The notes under the pieces are model-generated. The model was not told the DNA's origin and did no database searches. It saw nothing but the letters and a program-made list of their open reading frames with translations. Positions 10,681 through 22,413 of a stretch of 64,000 nt of DNA are shown here, one piece after another. Source of the stretch: Hypoxylon rubiginosum (lineage: Eukaryota; Ascomycota; Sordariomycetes; Xylariales; Hypoxylaceae). A program made the position numbers and the translations under genes. The stretch lies in the NCBI GenBank assembly GCA_902806565.1, contig CADCXA010000055.1:1984001-2048000 (forward strand), in the 5' to 3' direction. Within the stretch, counting starts at the first letter, position 1. Each line of letters starts with the position of its first letter.

Positions 10681-11220
10681 GCGGACCATAAGACCAAAAA
10701 CCGCCAACTCCGCCAATTCCAAAAGGTCCGTATTTTTTTTATTGAATACTGTGGTTTTAGCACCGTATTTGCCCTGTAATTATAGGGCTATGGCCTTGTA
10801 ATTCAGACCGTATTTTTATTCTTTACACACTGTGGTCTTAGCATTATATATAGCCCTGTAGCTGATTTTACAGCCCTGTTGCTTATTATATACAGCCTTG
10901 TTATTTTATAGCCCTGTCATTTTACAGCTCTGTTATTCTACACAAAGCGCCCTATAATACGCTGTAATTACAGGTGCCGTATAAGGTATATACGTTATAA
11001 TAGGCTGTAATTATAAGGCCATGCCTCTAAAATTACAGGGCATAGACAGTGCTAACACCACAGTGTCTAAGGAATAAAGATACGGACCATTAGGACCTAT
11101 ATTACAGGGCCAAGGCCCTGTAATTATAGGGTGAATACGGTGCTAAAACCACAGTATTCAGGAATAAAAATACGGACCTTTTGGAATTGGCGGGGTTGGC
11201 GGTTTTGGTTCTTATGGTCC
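10681..11220. repeat. Fold-back (long inverted repeat) element, MITE-like
   Basis: The left end (GGACCATAAG from 10683) is mirrored by the right end (CTTATGGTCC ending 11220). The arms remain similar for roughly 180 bp. Each arm holds two diverged copies of a unit of about 90 bp built from GGTCCGTATTTTTATTC, then ACTGTGGTTTTAGCACCG, then CCCTGTAATTATAGGGC. The core between the arms is filled with further short versions of the CCCTGT motif. There is no coding capacity and no clear target-site duplication. It lies between the converging 3' ends of the acyltransferase and PKS genes. Confidence 0.85.
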
Positions 11221-11393
11221 ACCCTAATTTGGCTACAACATCAATTGAACATCTTTCAACAGAATAAGCTTCATATTTACAACAACATTTACATACTCCA
11301 AATCCTGTAATTAATGTGCCAATATCGTATACATTTTTCTATACCATTGCGAAGATATCAAAATAATGCTCACTCAATAATCCTCTACCCATC

Positions 11394-14300
11394 TTATGCA
11401 ACTAACAATGAAGCTTCCATATGCCCACTCTTCTCTACCACGTCGCTCGCGAGCGCTGCTAGTGACGCATATTGCATGATGCCGAATATGGATATCTCCG
11501 CCGCAGCCTGAAGGGCTAGCATGTTCCGTATCTCGACCGCCACGAGCGAGTCGACACCGTACTGCGCCGGTGGCTTCCCGAGGTCGATATCACTAATGGG
11601 AAGCATGAAGATTTCCGACAGCTTTTGTGCGATGGCCTGACCAATGAGGCGCACGGCCTCCTCGCGGGAGGTGACTTCGCCAAGTTGACTGGCAAGAGAG
11701 CCCGAGCCAGCTTCGCCGCCGTTTTGGCCGGCACCACCTTGCTGGTTCTGATGATACTTCAGCGCCTGGAACCGAGCATCGCGTCCCACCTGCGATTCAC
11801 CGTCCGGGTCCCAATGGTGGCCGGGACCGGAGTTAATCCCGAGAATAATTTGCGCATCGTATGGGGATAAGATGGCAGACTCGAGCGCACCTAGTACCAA
11901 CTCTTCATCCAGCAGCCTGTGGCCGACTCTTTCAACGCGAGCCGCCACGTTGGTCGTCTCAGCTACATAGCCCACGGCCTTGACGGCGCCGAGATCAATG
12001 GATACGGCAGGGAGGCCCTGTGTAACACGCCATCGCGCTACGGCGTCCTCGTATGCTCCACCTGCCGAGTAATTGGATTGACTTGCAAGTCCCATGAGGC
12101 CCGAAATAGAGGAGAGCATAACGAAGAAATCCAGATCGGCATGCTCGAATTCCCTATGCAAGTTCCACGTGCCGTCGACTTTGGGGCGGACCGCGGCCTT
12201 GTAGTCTGCAATTGTCATTTGCTCCAAGATGGAATCTTGAAGGACCATTGCACCTTGGACGACACCCTTAACTGGCGGCAGCCCTTCCTCTTTACAAATA
12301 CACAGCGCCCTCGATAAATCTGCTGGATCGGAGACGTCGCAGCTGATGGCCTTAACACGACAACCAATATCTTCGAGATCCGCAACAAATGCTGACGTTT
12401 TTTCACTCTTGCCTGCACTTCGCGAGAGAAGAATTAAATTCTTAGCACCGTGTGTGACCATCCAATGTGCCGTAGAGCGGCCAATTCCCCCCACACCGCC
12501 CACGAGCAGGTAGGAAGCAGTCGATAAAAGCTTGGCTCTCGGAATCGGTGGTCGCACTCTCACCATTTCTTGTGAGCCGACAGATAACACGACCTTACCC
12601 ATGTGCCTTCCGGCCTGCAACAAGCGAAGTGCGTCAACAGCCTCAGCCATTGGATAAACAGTGATAGGGTTTATCGGCTTGATAACCCCATCCTCGATCA
12701 AGCGCGCGATCTCTGCCAACACACGGTGTATGATGCGGCCTCTTTCCAACATCAAGAGAAGTATATCAATGGAAGTAAAGGACACATGGTGTGAGAATGG
12801 GTGCATCTCCAGCGTGCTATTCAGCTCCAAGTCACGCTTCCCAATCTCAACGAAGTGTCCGAAGGGTGCCAGCACGTTGAAGCTCTCTTGTAGAAGTGGT
12901 CCAGCCAATGAGTTGAGAACGACATCGACGCCCCGGCCGCCAGTAGCCTTGAGAATTCCAGCGGCAAATGTCGTATCTCGGCTGCTGAATATGTGGTCCT
13001 CCGGGATGCCATACTTCTGTATGATCAACTCACGCTTCTCTGGCGTGCCGACGGTGGCGAAGATCTCGGCGCCGAGGTGCTTTGCTACCACAATTGCCGC
13101 TTGCCCGACACCTCCAGCTGCTGCGTGGATTAACACAGATTGGCCAGGCTCCAGATGTGCTACGTTGACAAAGCTGTAGTACGCTGTGCCATAGATAATC
13201 GGGATTGATGCCGCGTGCTCGAAGCTCAGCCCTGCGGGCATATGCATAACCCCGGTCCACTCGATTCGAGCGCGACTTGAAAACGAGGGTCCGCGCAGCA
13301 TACAGAAGACCTGATCCCCGACAGCGTACCCATGCGCGGCCGCTCGGCTGCCGACCCGCGTGATTATGCCAGCGCACTCTACTCCCATTACTTTTTGCTT
13401 CAGCTGACCAAGGGCGACCATCACGTCGCGGAAGTTAACGCCGTACGCCTTAGGGTCTATCTCCACCATCTCCGGTGGAAGCGAGTCCCCGTGGGTAATA
13501 ACAAAAGGGTCGTCAACAAAGGCCAAGGTATCCAACAGACCTGGCGTAGCGACCTCCATGCGGAGGGGACGTTTCGGCTGATAAAGCAGCTCAGTACGGA
13601 CGTTGCTTGTTGTGCTGAAGTCGACAACATCGGGCGAGACAAACTGATTCCTACCCATGTCCTTATAAAATCGCGGAATTAGAAGGATCCCATCTCGCTC
13701 TGCGTATTCAAAATCGGCAGGACCGGCATCGGTTTGGCTGTCACTAAGTTTACTGAATCCGGCTTTAAGGACTTGGGCGATGGCAGAAGCCCCATCGTTA
13801 TACCAACGCGGAGCGTTGGGGTCTAAGTCTAGCGTTAGGTATCGCCGACCAACGTATTCATTGCGCAGCGACCGGATGAAACCAGGCGCAAGGCTGACCT
13901 GAGGATCTTCAAAATTAACTGAACCGCCGCGCGTGACCCAAAGTAATCCTCTGCAACTGATGGCTAGCGCCTTAATTGCTTCAAACTCTGGGGCGTCAGG
14001 GTTATAAAGGATCGGTCGGCTTAATTCGCCAACAAATACACATATCTTTCCACGGCATGCCGTAGCCTTGGTCGCCAGAGACTCAAGTGAGTGTTCAGCA
14101 GGCAAGATTCCCTCAGTTGATATAGAGCGTTTCAGAGATTCCATCCAGCTAGCTGGATGACCACTGCCGCTAGTAACAACAACAACGTCTTGCGGGTGTA
14201 GCTTTGGTGCTTGCGGTAGTGTGGCCGTTGACATCATGATGCTAATCGAATACATATCGCTCTCGCTGTCGGGGATCTCGATATCAACCCCGGTGAAGCC

Positions 14301-17300
14301 TGCGTGCTTTAGGACTTGATCCCAGAAAGGTACACTTAACGATGGGCTCGACGTCCTTTCGGGTTCTTCGCTTTGCCACCAGCCCGGAAGCAAGCCAAAG
14401 CTGAACTGTAGATCGAGCTGATCCTGTGTTGTCTCGACGAGCAGTAGCGCACCCCCTGGCTTCATAAGGCTTCGAACATTGGCCATGGTGCGGGCCATGG
14501 ACTTGGTAACGTGCAAGCATTCGCACGAAACTACTATGTCATAGCTGCCGAGTTCGAATCCTTGAGCTGCCGGTTCTTGTTCGATATCAAGCTTGTTGAA
14601 CGTCAATAAATCCCCCCACGCTTGGAATTTTCGGCGCGCAGCCTCAAAGAAGCCCGACGAAACATCAGTGAAGTGAAACGAAGCGGCCAACGGTCCGCCT
14701 GATTCTATATTGCCAAGCGCCCGGAGAAGAGCCTCTGTGCCGCCACCAGTACCTGCGCCTATTTCCAAAATACGAGCACGCGGGTTCTTGTGTATCGCGT
14801 GCCGCATCAACTCTGCTAGCTGCGACGTGCACCGTTCCGATTTGAGCGTATTTCCATAATAGTTGTACAGCAACTCATCTTTCATCATCAACTCGAGGGG
14901 CGCCACCTCACGGCGCAAGATCTCTGCAATGTGTGGGCCTAGCCGCCGCACCATTTCGCCGTCAACGCTGGCCTGAGCCGCAAGCTCAATGCGACGCCGG
15001 CGCTCTGACGAGCTATCGAGTGTCCAGTATGCGCTGCCAGGGCCGAGCAACCCTATTGAAGCACGCTTCATTTGGTCCTGCATCCACTTATAGTATTTGG
15101 CATGGTGAGCCTCTAACTGAGTCGTGTCTGAATGGCTGAGCACAGCTAGTGCTTCTTCGATATAGTATAGACACACTCGTCGCAAGTCTATGATGGTATT
15201 ATCTTCAATTGGGTCTACGCCGTGGCTTAGACGCTTCTTGATAGAGTTGAACGTAGCCGGCGACGCAAGGGATATGTCGAGCGCCCATTCGATTTTACTG
15301 CATACCTCTCTCTCCCATGGCTTGCTCTGCCCACGAAGTGCGCTGCGTCCTAGGGATTGGTACGACAGGCCCTGAATCTCAAGTACCGGCAAGCCACCGC
15401 CAGAAACATCCTCATCATCACCATCGATGAGTAAAACGTCAGCCTGAACAGTGTTACTGTCCGCATGGCTAATCGTACTATTGGACTTGAAACAATGTCC
15501 TGCCTCGTGGCTAATCTTGCTTGAGACCCAAAGTTTCTCGATGGATCTAGGTACTTTAGCACTTTCTTCATGTGCCCCAACTCCCGGAAGTGCAGAGTAA
15601 GCAGCCGTGACAATTGAATCTAATGTAGTCGGATGCAGCACATGATTGCGGACAAGATCTTTGGGCATTGAGGTGTCGGCTACCACTATAGTAGCCTCAG
15701 ACCGCCGTTCTGTGCCTGACTGGACGATAGACTTGATGTTTTGAAACATGGGTCCATGGCTGATGCCGACCGACCGCAAGTTGGCAAATAAATCGGCGGG
15801 ATTGATGAGCCGTGTGTATCCCGTGATGGCATTGTTTCTCTTCTCATCTACTTTCATCGACGGGGCTTTCGTCAAGTCCTCGAACTCGACATCGATGACA
15901 CCTTTGGCATGTTGTGTCCACCGGTTATCCGATGTAACAGAACACACCTCAAAATGCTTCCAGCCGCGGACGCCGATGGCTTTGTCACTTACTGGGCGAA
16001 GGATGGTCTGGATCTCGATGCCGTCTGCGTTTTCTGGTACCACAAGGCCTTGTAGGATGTCGATATCGCGTAGTCGGTAGCCCGAGATCTGTTTCGAATT
16101 CGGGGTTCCATCCTCCGTATTCGTAATCTGAGTCACGGCTTCAATCGCCAGGCAGATGTATCCAGCGCCAGGATACAATATGTTGGACTGGACAACATGA
16201 TCTCTGATCCAAGGTATCTCGGCGACACGAACAATCTGTCTCCAAGTCGGAGTATCTATATTTACCGCAGGAACAGGGGAGCCGAGGAGGTCATGTGGTT
16301 TCTGCTTCCTCTCCCGGATGGCTCTATTGAGTCGTGACTCAACCCAGTGCCTCTTTTGGTGGTTCCAAGGATACGAGGGCAGATCACTTAGCACCCGTAC
16401 GTGTGACGGCCTTCCCGATGGGAAGTTTATAGCCTCCATATTAAGGTGGCAGCCCTCTCGTAGGAGGTTTGCTGCGAGTGCCTGCATGCTGTCCCGCGCG
16501 TTCGTACTGCGCACAAGGCAGCCAAAATACGGGAGTTGGAGGCCGTTGAACTCAGGAAGCTCGAGGATTTGTCGAATAGGTCCTCCAAGAGCCGTATGTG
16601 GCCCAACTTCGATTATAACGTCCACACTCGAACCAGAAGGATCGATATCTCCAAGTACCATATCGGTAAAGGCGTCGATGAATTGGACAGGCTTGATTAA
16701 GCTTCCAACCCAATGTTCCGGGTCGGCGATCTCGTCAGCACTCAGAATACGACTACCAGTTACCGGTGACGAAAACGCTACTGAGTCTAAAAGGTCGTTA
16801 CTTATTTCCTCGCCTGCCGTGTTCTGGAGTGCCTTTAGGTAAGGACCAGCGATTGGATGCATACTAAACAGGAGTTAGCCAATTTGACAACTGACGATGG
16901 CTTCGACGTCATAAATTTTTCTCTCAACTGCGTCATATAGTTGAGAACAAGAAAGAGGAATTGGTGTTCGTACTGGTGTGAGTGGTAGCCAGTATCTACC
17001 TTGAGCCGGCGAGCAAAAACGCTATCAGCCTTAGCCATCGCCTCGATTTCTTGCACGGCGGAAAGGTCGCCTGCAACTGTCACACTCGACGGACTGTTGA
17101 CGCAGGCAATAACAGCTTTGCCGTTACATGTAAGTCGCTCCAGATAACGTTCCGTATCTTCTAGGCCGAGCCCGACAGCGACCATGCCGCCTCTTACGAC
17201 ACCACGGAGACCCTTATCAGCGGCCATCACACTGCGATAGTACGCAATCGCCATCGCGTTCCGGTAACTGATAGCCCCGGCAGTATAGGCGGCCGCAATC

Positions 17301-19522
17301 TCTCCGCTAGAGTGGCTCGTTACAGCAGTGGGTACGACGCCCCATGCTTTGAGTAGACGTACTAGCGATATCTGCAAAGCTACGCATATCGGTATGCTTA
17401 AGCCGGTCTCGTTAACTCGACTAGTCTCCGCATCACGAGAGAGCTCATCCAGCAGGGACCAATCAGCGCCGAGTTCCTTCAAGTATCCATCGGCCTCTTC
17501 GAGTGATGCTTTGAATATCGGATATGCGTTGATGAGTTCTCTCCCCATGGCATTCCACTGTGCGCCCTGGCCTGTGAACACCATTCCAATCCGAGGTTGG
17601 CGTGTTGTCCGGCTGGGCTTGAATTTAGGCGATTCCAGGGTCTGGATAACCTGTTCGATGCCCTGCGTATATGAGACCGGATATGCTGCCACCCAAGGAA
17701 ATGTTGTGCGGCGCTGTCCTAGGGTGTATGCAAGGCCGTCTAGGAGTGATGCCGCGTTTATTTGCTTTTTCTGTTCCAGATACTCCTTCAAGTTGGAGAC
17801 CATATTCATGCAAGCATTCTCATCTCTAGCGCTAACAATAAGCAGTTTGGTCTTATGATCTGGCGTCGAATATCCATTTGTCCCGTTAGTACTGGCCGTG
17901 TGTCCGTTGGTTCCCGCAATGCTGTTGCCTAGGGTATTGCCTAGAAGCCATCCGTCTCCGTGTTCCAAGATGACGTGGGAATTACTTCCGCCGTAGCCGA
18001 AATTATTAACCGAAGCTCGACGGATACCGTTGGTGGTCGCTGGCCATTGTTGCAATTCCGTCGCTACCTTGAGGCGCCACGCTTCCAGGGCAAGCTTTGG
18101 GTTGGGTTTCTCAAAGTTAATGCTAGGTGGAATCATACCCTTCTCCATTGCTAATACAGTTTTGATAATGCTAGCAAGTCCACTCGTCGTCTCCGTGTGG
18201 CCAATGTTGGTCTTTACGGAACCGATCAGCAAGGGCTCATTTGGTGACCTTCCGGGCTGGAAGATAGCAGCAATCGCCCGCGCTTCGATAGGGTCGCCGG
18301 TCTGTGTGCCTGTACCGTGCGCTTCGAAGTATTGCGTGCCCACCGGATCCAGTCCGGCCTTGCGGTAGCAGTCGCGCATCAATATTTCTTGTGCCCCCTG
18401 GCTTGGTGAGGTGATAGTCTCTGTCTTGCCGTCTTGATTGAGCGACGACTCGCGAATTACTGCCCGGATTGGGTCGCCTGCTGCTACAGCATCCTTCAGG
18501 CGTTTGAGTACGACTGCTGCAACACCTTCGCCTCGGCCATAGCCATTCGCTCGCGAGTCAAAGGCAAACGATTTCCCGTCCGGAGAAAGCAAACTAGTCC
18601 ACAGCATTAGTAAATTCAGGACCAGTAGGTTTATATGATCAATGGCTCACCCCAAGCTGTCCATAGTCTTGAACATGTCCGGGTTCAGCAACACATTGGC
18701 ACCGTTCACAATCGACATGTCGGCTTCGTTGTTCCTTAAGCTCTGAACGGCCTGATGCAGTGCTACTAATGTCGTCGAGCAGCCCGTATCTATTGTCATA
18801 CTCGCACCCCGAAGGTCGTAGAAGTGCGAGATGCGATTTGACGCCATAGCCGAACCGGTCCCTGTCGCAAATAATCTGTACAGATTATCCTCGTCGCGTG
18901 TTATACTGTCCTTGTAGTCGTGGAAGAAGATGCCGGCAAACACAGATGTGTTGGAACCCGCAACTTGAGCCAACGGTAGACCAGCTGTCCGATACGAGAA
19001 ATTAGTGGCCATCAGGGCAATGCTCATACAGCTATTTCAGTATCAGAGCACTCACCACTTTCCAGTGCTTCGTACACGGATTCGAGCTGGAGCCGAAATT
19101 GAGGATCTAGAGTCTAAAAAAGGGGGTCACGTCAACCCTCATTCCACATGTAAGTACAATATGCTGGGTCTCTCACCGACGCAGTTTCCGCCGAGTAATT
19201 AAAGAAAGCGGCGTCAAATAAGCCTAGATCTTCCTCGAGAAAGTGTGCTCCTCGAACGGATGTCTATTCTTCAACATCAGTATTGCTCTCGAGCTGAAAA
19301 CTAGACTCATCGGGGGGTACCCACGGTACTGAGCTTTTCTGGATTGGGATGGTAGGACCCTTCGATGTTGAATCTAGAAGAGGGAATCTCTGACCACGCA
19401 CTCCTTCCTTCCGCCAACATCTTCCATAGCCTCTCGGGATTGGTGGCATCTCCGGCAAACTTGCAGCTCATACCGATAATAGCAATGGGCTCGCTGGCCC
19501 AGCTGTCGCCCGTAGTACTCAT
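11394..19522 (-). CDS. Highly reducing type I polyketide synthase (KS-AT-DH-MT-ER-KR-ACP)
   Basis: Six exons: 19522-19325, 19263-19177, 19113-19056, 18984-18651, 18593-16974 and 16863-11394, giving 2588 aa with introns of 57-110 nt. The KS starts at about residue 11 ([11 protein letters not shown]) and has Cys183 (DTGCSTTL), His318 (EAHGTGT) and His358 (KTNIGHTE). The AT shows GQGAQW and SHSSGE (Ser about 654). [12 protein letters not shown] (His about 988) and the partner HPTTLD. The C-methyltransferase SAM motif [12 protein letters not shown] is near 1471. [12 protein letters not shown] near 2016. [11 protein letters not shown] near 2220 with [20 protein letters not shown], Ser near 2537. 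All active-site residues checked are present, so a reduced, C-methylated chain is expected. There is no thioesterase, reductase or condensation domain after the ACP, so release must be by another enzyme. Confidence 0.95.
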
Positions 19523-21033
19523 CTTGACTTATGGTCTCCCGATTCCGCGCTAGCTGGAAGATACCTAGAAAAAGAGGAGCGTCGACTATTTCCTTCCGAA
19601 TGAGAGACAAGAAAAAGTCGTTGCCGTTAAATGCTCCTTATTAGAATGGGATCGTATTGTAGTAAATGTAATCGTCCCCTAAACAGAAGCGCACCTACGA
19701 ATCCCCGAGCCATCTGGACTTTCCGTCAATGATCCGACACGGGCCATCATGCCGGCATTGGATAGTGAGTCGACAATCAATATGAGGCTATTTCGGGACC
19801 TTGAGTTCCTGCGGTGCTCACAGAAACTTGATAACTCTGAAGTTTGACCTAGTACCGCGTGGTGCTGGCAACCGAAAAAGTCCGCCATGCTATCACTAAC
19901 ACTATAGGTAACGGGTATGAAAGTCCGGCTAGCCATTGCTTAACCCCAAATTAGATGGAGTTTTGAACTATTCAGATCAATATACAAGTACCTTTCTCCA
20001 ACTTAATTATAAGTATTTACGAACAAAATACCTCGCTACGTTTATGATAGAAATATGTCCACTGTGAAACAATGCCTAAGATATTAAATCATATGATACC
20101 GGAGTCACTGGTCGGACGCACCCACCCTGTTGCATTCATCGTTATATCAACATCTTGGTTTACATAAGAGGTAGCTTTATGTAAGACTCGAGAATTCGGA
20201 AGCCAACTATGGATTTTAATAGGCACCTGCGTCGCTAAGTCGTACCGCCGATGTCGTCTTAACATGCTCGAGGACTAAAGTGGCCATGACTTCCGAGTAC
20301 GGATGAGTATGGATGTGTACGGTGTGTTGAACAATAAGAATCCCGGCATCTCCATACCCGAAAGATGTACGAGTACTTTCTAGCGACAGAGAGACGTGTT
20401 ACGACAGTCGGAGATCGGATGTGGCCGTTGCCAAAATTCTGCACCACGCCGGGCTGCAGCTGCGACAATATGTAAGGCCGTTTTCAGTCAACAAGAATGC
20501 GTGGAGAGTTGCGAATGCAGGTTTATCGAGAACGGCCGGAGTTGGGGGAAGGCAGGCGACGTTACTATTCGAGATTAGACAGCGATGAACACGTTCTATA
20601 CTTCCAACTCCGCGCTTCAGTACATCTCTTACAAGTGGCATGGGTGCCTCTTGGTAATGCAAGGAGGACATTATAATAAAATATGATCTTTCAGTGCACG
20701 TAGTGTTATCCTAAATATCTCGGAACGTGGGAAAATATAAGGCGAAGAGGAAAAAGAAGGGGGGGTGCAAGGGGATGGGATACCTGTATACATGACAATA
20801 AATTAACGTCTTATTAATCTTAAACGATATAACCTTTAGGCATATCCTCTTGTTGCCTGGGCGGCATCTCATCAGGTAGTGACGCCTGGGTTGAGCGTCG
20901 TGGTGGTGGGGGGGTTTGCCATCTACCCAGCAACGAACCAAACCAAAGGCATATATCCCATAGCAACAGAGCATTTTCCATCGGCCGGGATCTCCTCTAA
21001 CAACAAGCCACAGGCCGGTGGTGACCGGCCCAC
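19523..21033. other. Upstream region of the PKS; no gene recognised
   Basis: The first part should contain the PKS promoter and leader. Short open frames (for example 19679-19936 and 20399-20671 on the minus strand) have no family features and are not called. No CCG-N3-CGG site like those in the other cluster promoters was found here, although looser CGG/CCG pairs occur, such as CCGAGTACGG near 20295. Confidence 0.4.
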
Positions 21034-21165
21034 CGCCCAGTGGCTTAGTGGTTAGAGTCGAGCGCCCGGCCGCCCAGTAAAATCCTGACGAGGATTTTCG
21101 TAAGCCAGGTTCGAGCCCGTCCGGGGGGCTCGAAACCTGGCTGAGCTTTTTGGTTTTTTTTTTCA
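21034..21165 (+). repeat. tRNA-like Pol III unit (degenerate tRNA or SINE head)
   Basis: An A-box-like TGGCTTAGTGG begins at 21041 and a B-box GGTTCGAGCCC lies at 21108-21118. Between them a 7-bp hairpin (21079-21098, stem AAAATCC) sits where a long variable arm would be. The B-box is one arm of a second hairpin (21103-21118 with 21126-21142), followed by T-runs at about 21147-21163 that would terminate Pol III. The acceptor and T stems do not pair as a normal tRNA, so this is not a working tRNA gene. A tRNA-derived SINE head is the best reading. Confidence 0.55.
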
Positions 21166-21719
21166 ACCAACCTTTTTCACTTTTTATTCTTTACCTTTTT
21201 TTTCTTCTTGGAGATGGCCAACCTAAGACTTAATTTTAACCGTCAAGCTCATTCACTTATCATCCACTTCTTCAGCTTCTGCTTCTGTTAGCAGCTTGAA
21301 GGTTTTTCCGTAATATGAAAGTTCGATGTTCCTATTGGCATGAAATATGTCAACACTGACGGACGCATGCATACTATTTATTATATCATTACTTCCCCCG
21401 ATCTCAAGACTGGGTGCTGATTAAGAATTACACGCGTCATCTTATCCTTAGATAACTCAAGTGCCTTCCCTTTCACTCCCATGTGAGACGGTTCTGTGAT
21501 CCGGTTTCGCCATAATCCAATGATAGATAGATATCGTAGTAGTTCGACCTGTAACCTTAGGTCTTTAGATGCCTATGTCAGATAGGAAATAGATCCGAGA
21601 CCTGAGCGTTGATATCGCACGGTTTCCAAAACCATCTAGAACAAGTAAATTCTTGTGAGTTTCGAGTGCCTGATTAGGTAGAGAGGGTTTTCTTTTCTAG
21701 CTGTAGAGTAGCAGTAGAC
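21166..21719. other. Intergenic region, nothing recognised
   Basis: T-rich tract next to the tRNA-like unit, then unremarkable AT-rich sequence that forms the 3' flank of the small membrane-protein gene. No reading frame or RNA gene is supported. Confidence 0.35.
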
Positions 21720-21977
21720 TTACTTCTTGCCGGTCTCCGTAAAGCAGCAGAATAGCAGCGCGATGGGCCAGCAGATGATTGCAGCGCATACGGCGACGCA
21801 GAAGCCGATGGTCGGGCCTGCATTGGTAGTTTAGTGGACGCAATTAGCACATATTTTGTTTGCTCTCCCGAGTCACGATTCGGAGCCCAACTTACCGATG
21901 ATCTTGACGCCGCACAGGCCCACGCCTCGGCCGCACTGGATGCACACGACGGGAAAGGGAAGTCCGCAGTCAGCCAT
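21720..21977 (-). CDS. Small Cys-rich single-span membrane protein, 59 aa
   Basis: Two exons, 21977-21896 and 21817-21720, with a 78-nt GT-AG intron. The N-terminal half is compact and Cys-rich (VCIQCGRGVGLCG, with a CxxC pair), and the second exon encodes one hydrophobic helix (IGFCVAVCAAIICWPIALLF) ending in a short polar tail, TETGKK. This architecture, a short Cys-containing head plus a Cys-lined helix, is reminiscent of the BRI3 (brain protein I3) family of small endomembrane proteins. The match is by general pattern only and I do not claim homology. The model is supported by a clean splice junction that keeps the frame and by the strong contrast between the two halves. The frame extends upstream to another Met (22073), but the ATG at 21977 gives the simplest protein. 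Confidence 0.65.
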
Positions 21978-22413
21978 ATTTGGAGCTTGTTGATGAGCGA
22001 AGCTTTTATCGGGTAAAGGAAACGGGACTTGGTCGGATGAGTGGCAGCGTGGATGAGCGGACTGGAGGTTCAACGATGACGTTGCGAAGGCTTGGCCGGA
22101 AACGGGTCAGTGCAGGGTTGGGATTGGCTCCCATACATATGTACCTTGAAGTCTTACTAATCCATTTCGAGCCTAGCCCTTGCGGGGAATTCTTGGTGGT
22201 CTCCAGCCGGAGCCCGGAGCCGTCTTACATTCCGACCACCACACGAAGCTTATCCAGACTTCCGCCAAATAAACGGAGCTTATCCTTCTCATAGTTCTCA
22301 CATCCTCGTCGTCCACGCATGTCATGTCTATGATCCAGAACCGCAGGCCGATCGACTTTAAGTTGAATGCTGCCATAGCCTGTAGCTTTTAGTCCAGACT
22401 TCCGTAGAGCGTG
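21978..22413. other. Intergenic region, nothing recognised
   Basis: Lies upstream of the small membrane-protein gene and at the 3' end of the DUF3176 gene. It holds the promoter of the former. Short open frames on both strands carry no recognisable features. Confidence 0.35.

Noticed and set aside
16860..18607. Substitutions in the PKS motifs SHSSGE (AT), [10 protein letters not shown] (DH) and DTGCSTTL (KS)
   Set aside because: They differ from textbook bacterial motifs, but such variants are common in fungal highly reducing synthases and leave the catalytic Ser, His and Cys intact.
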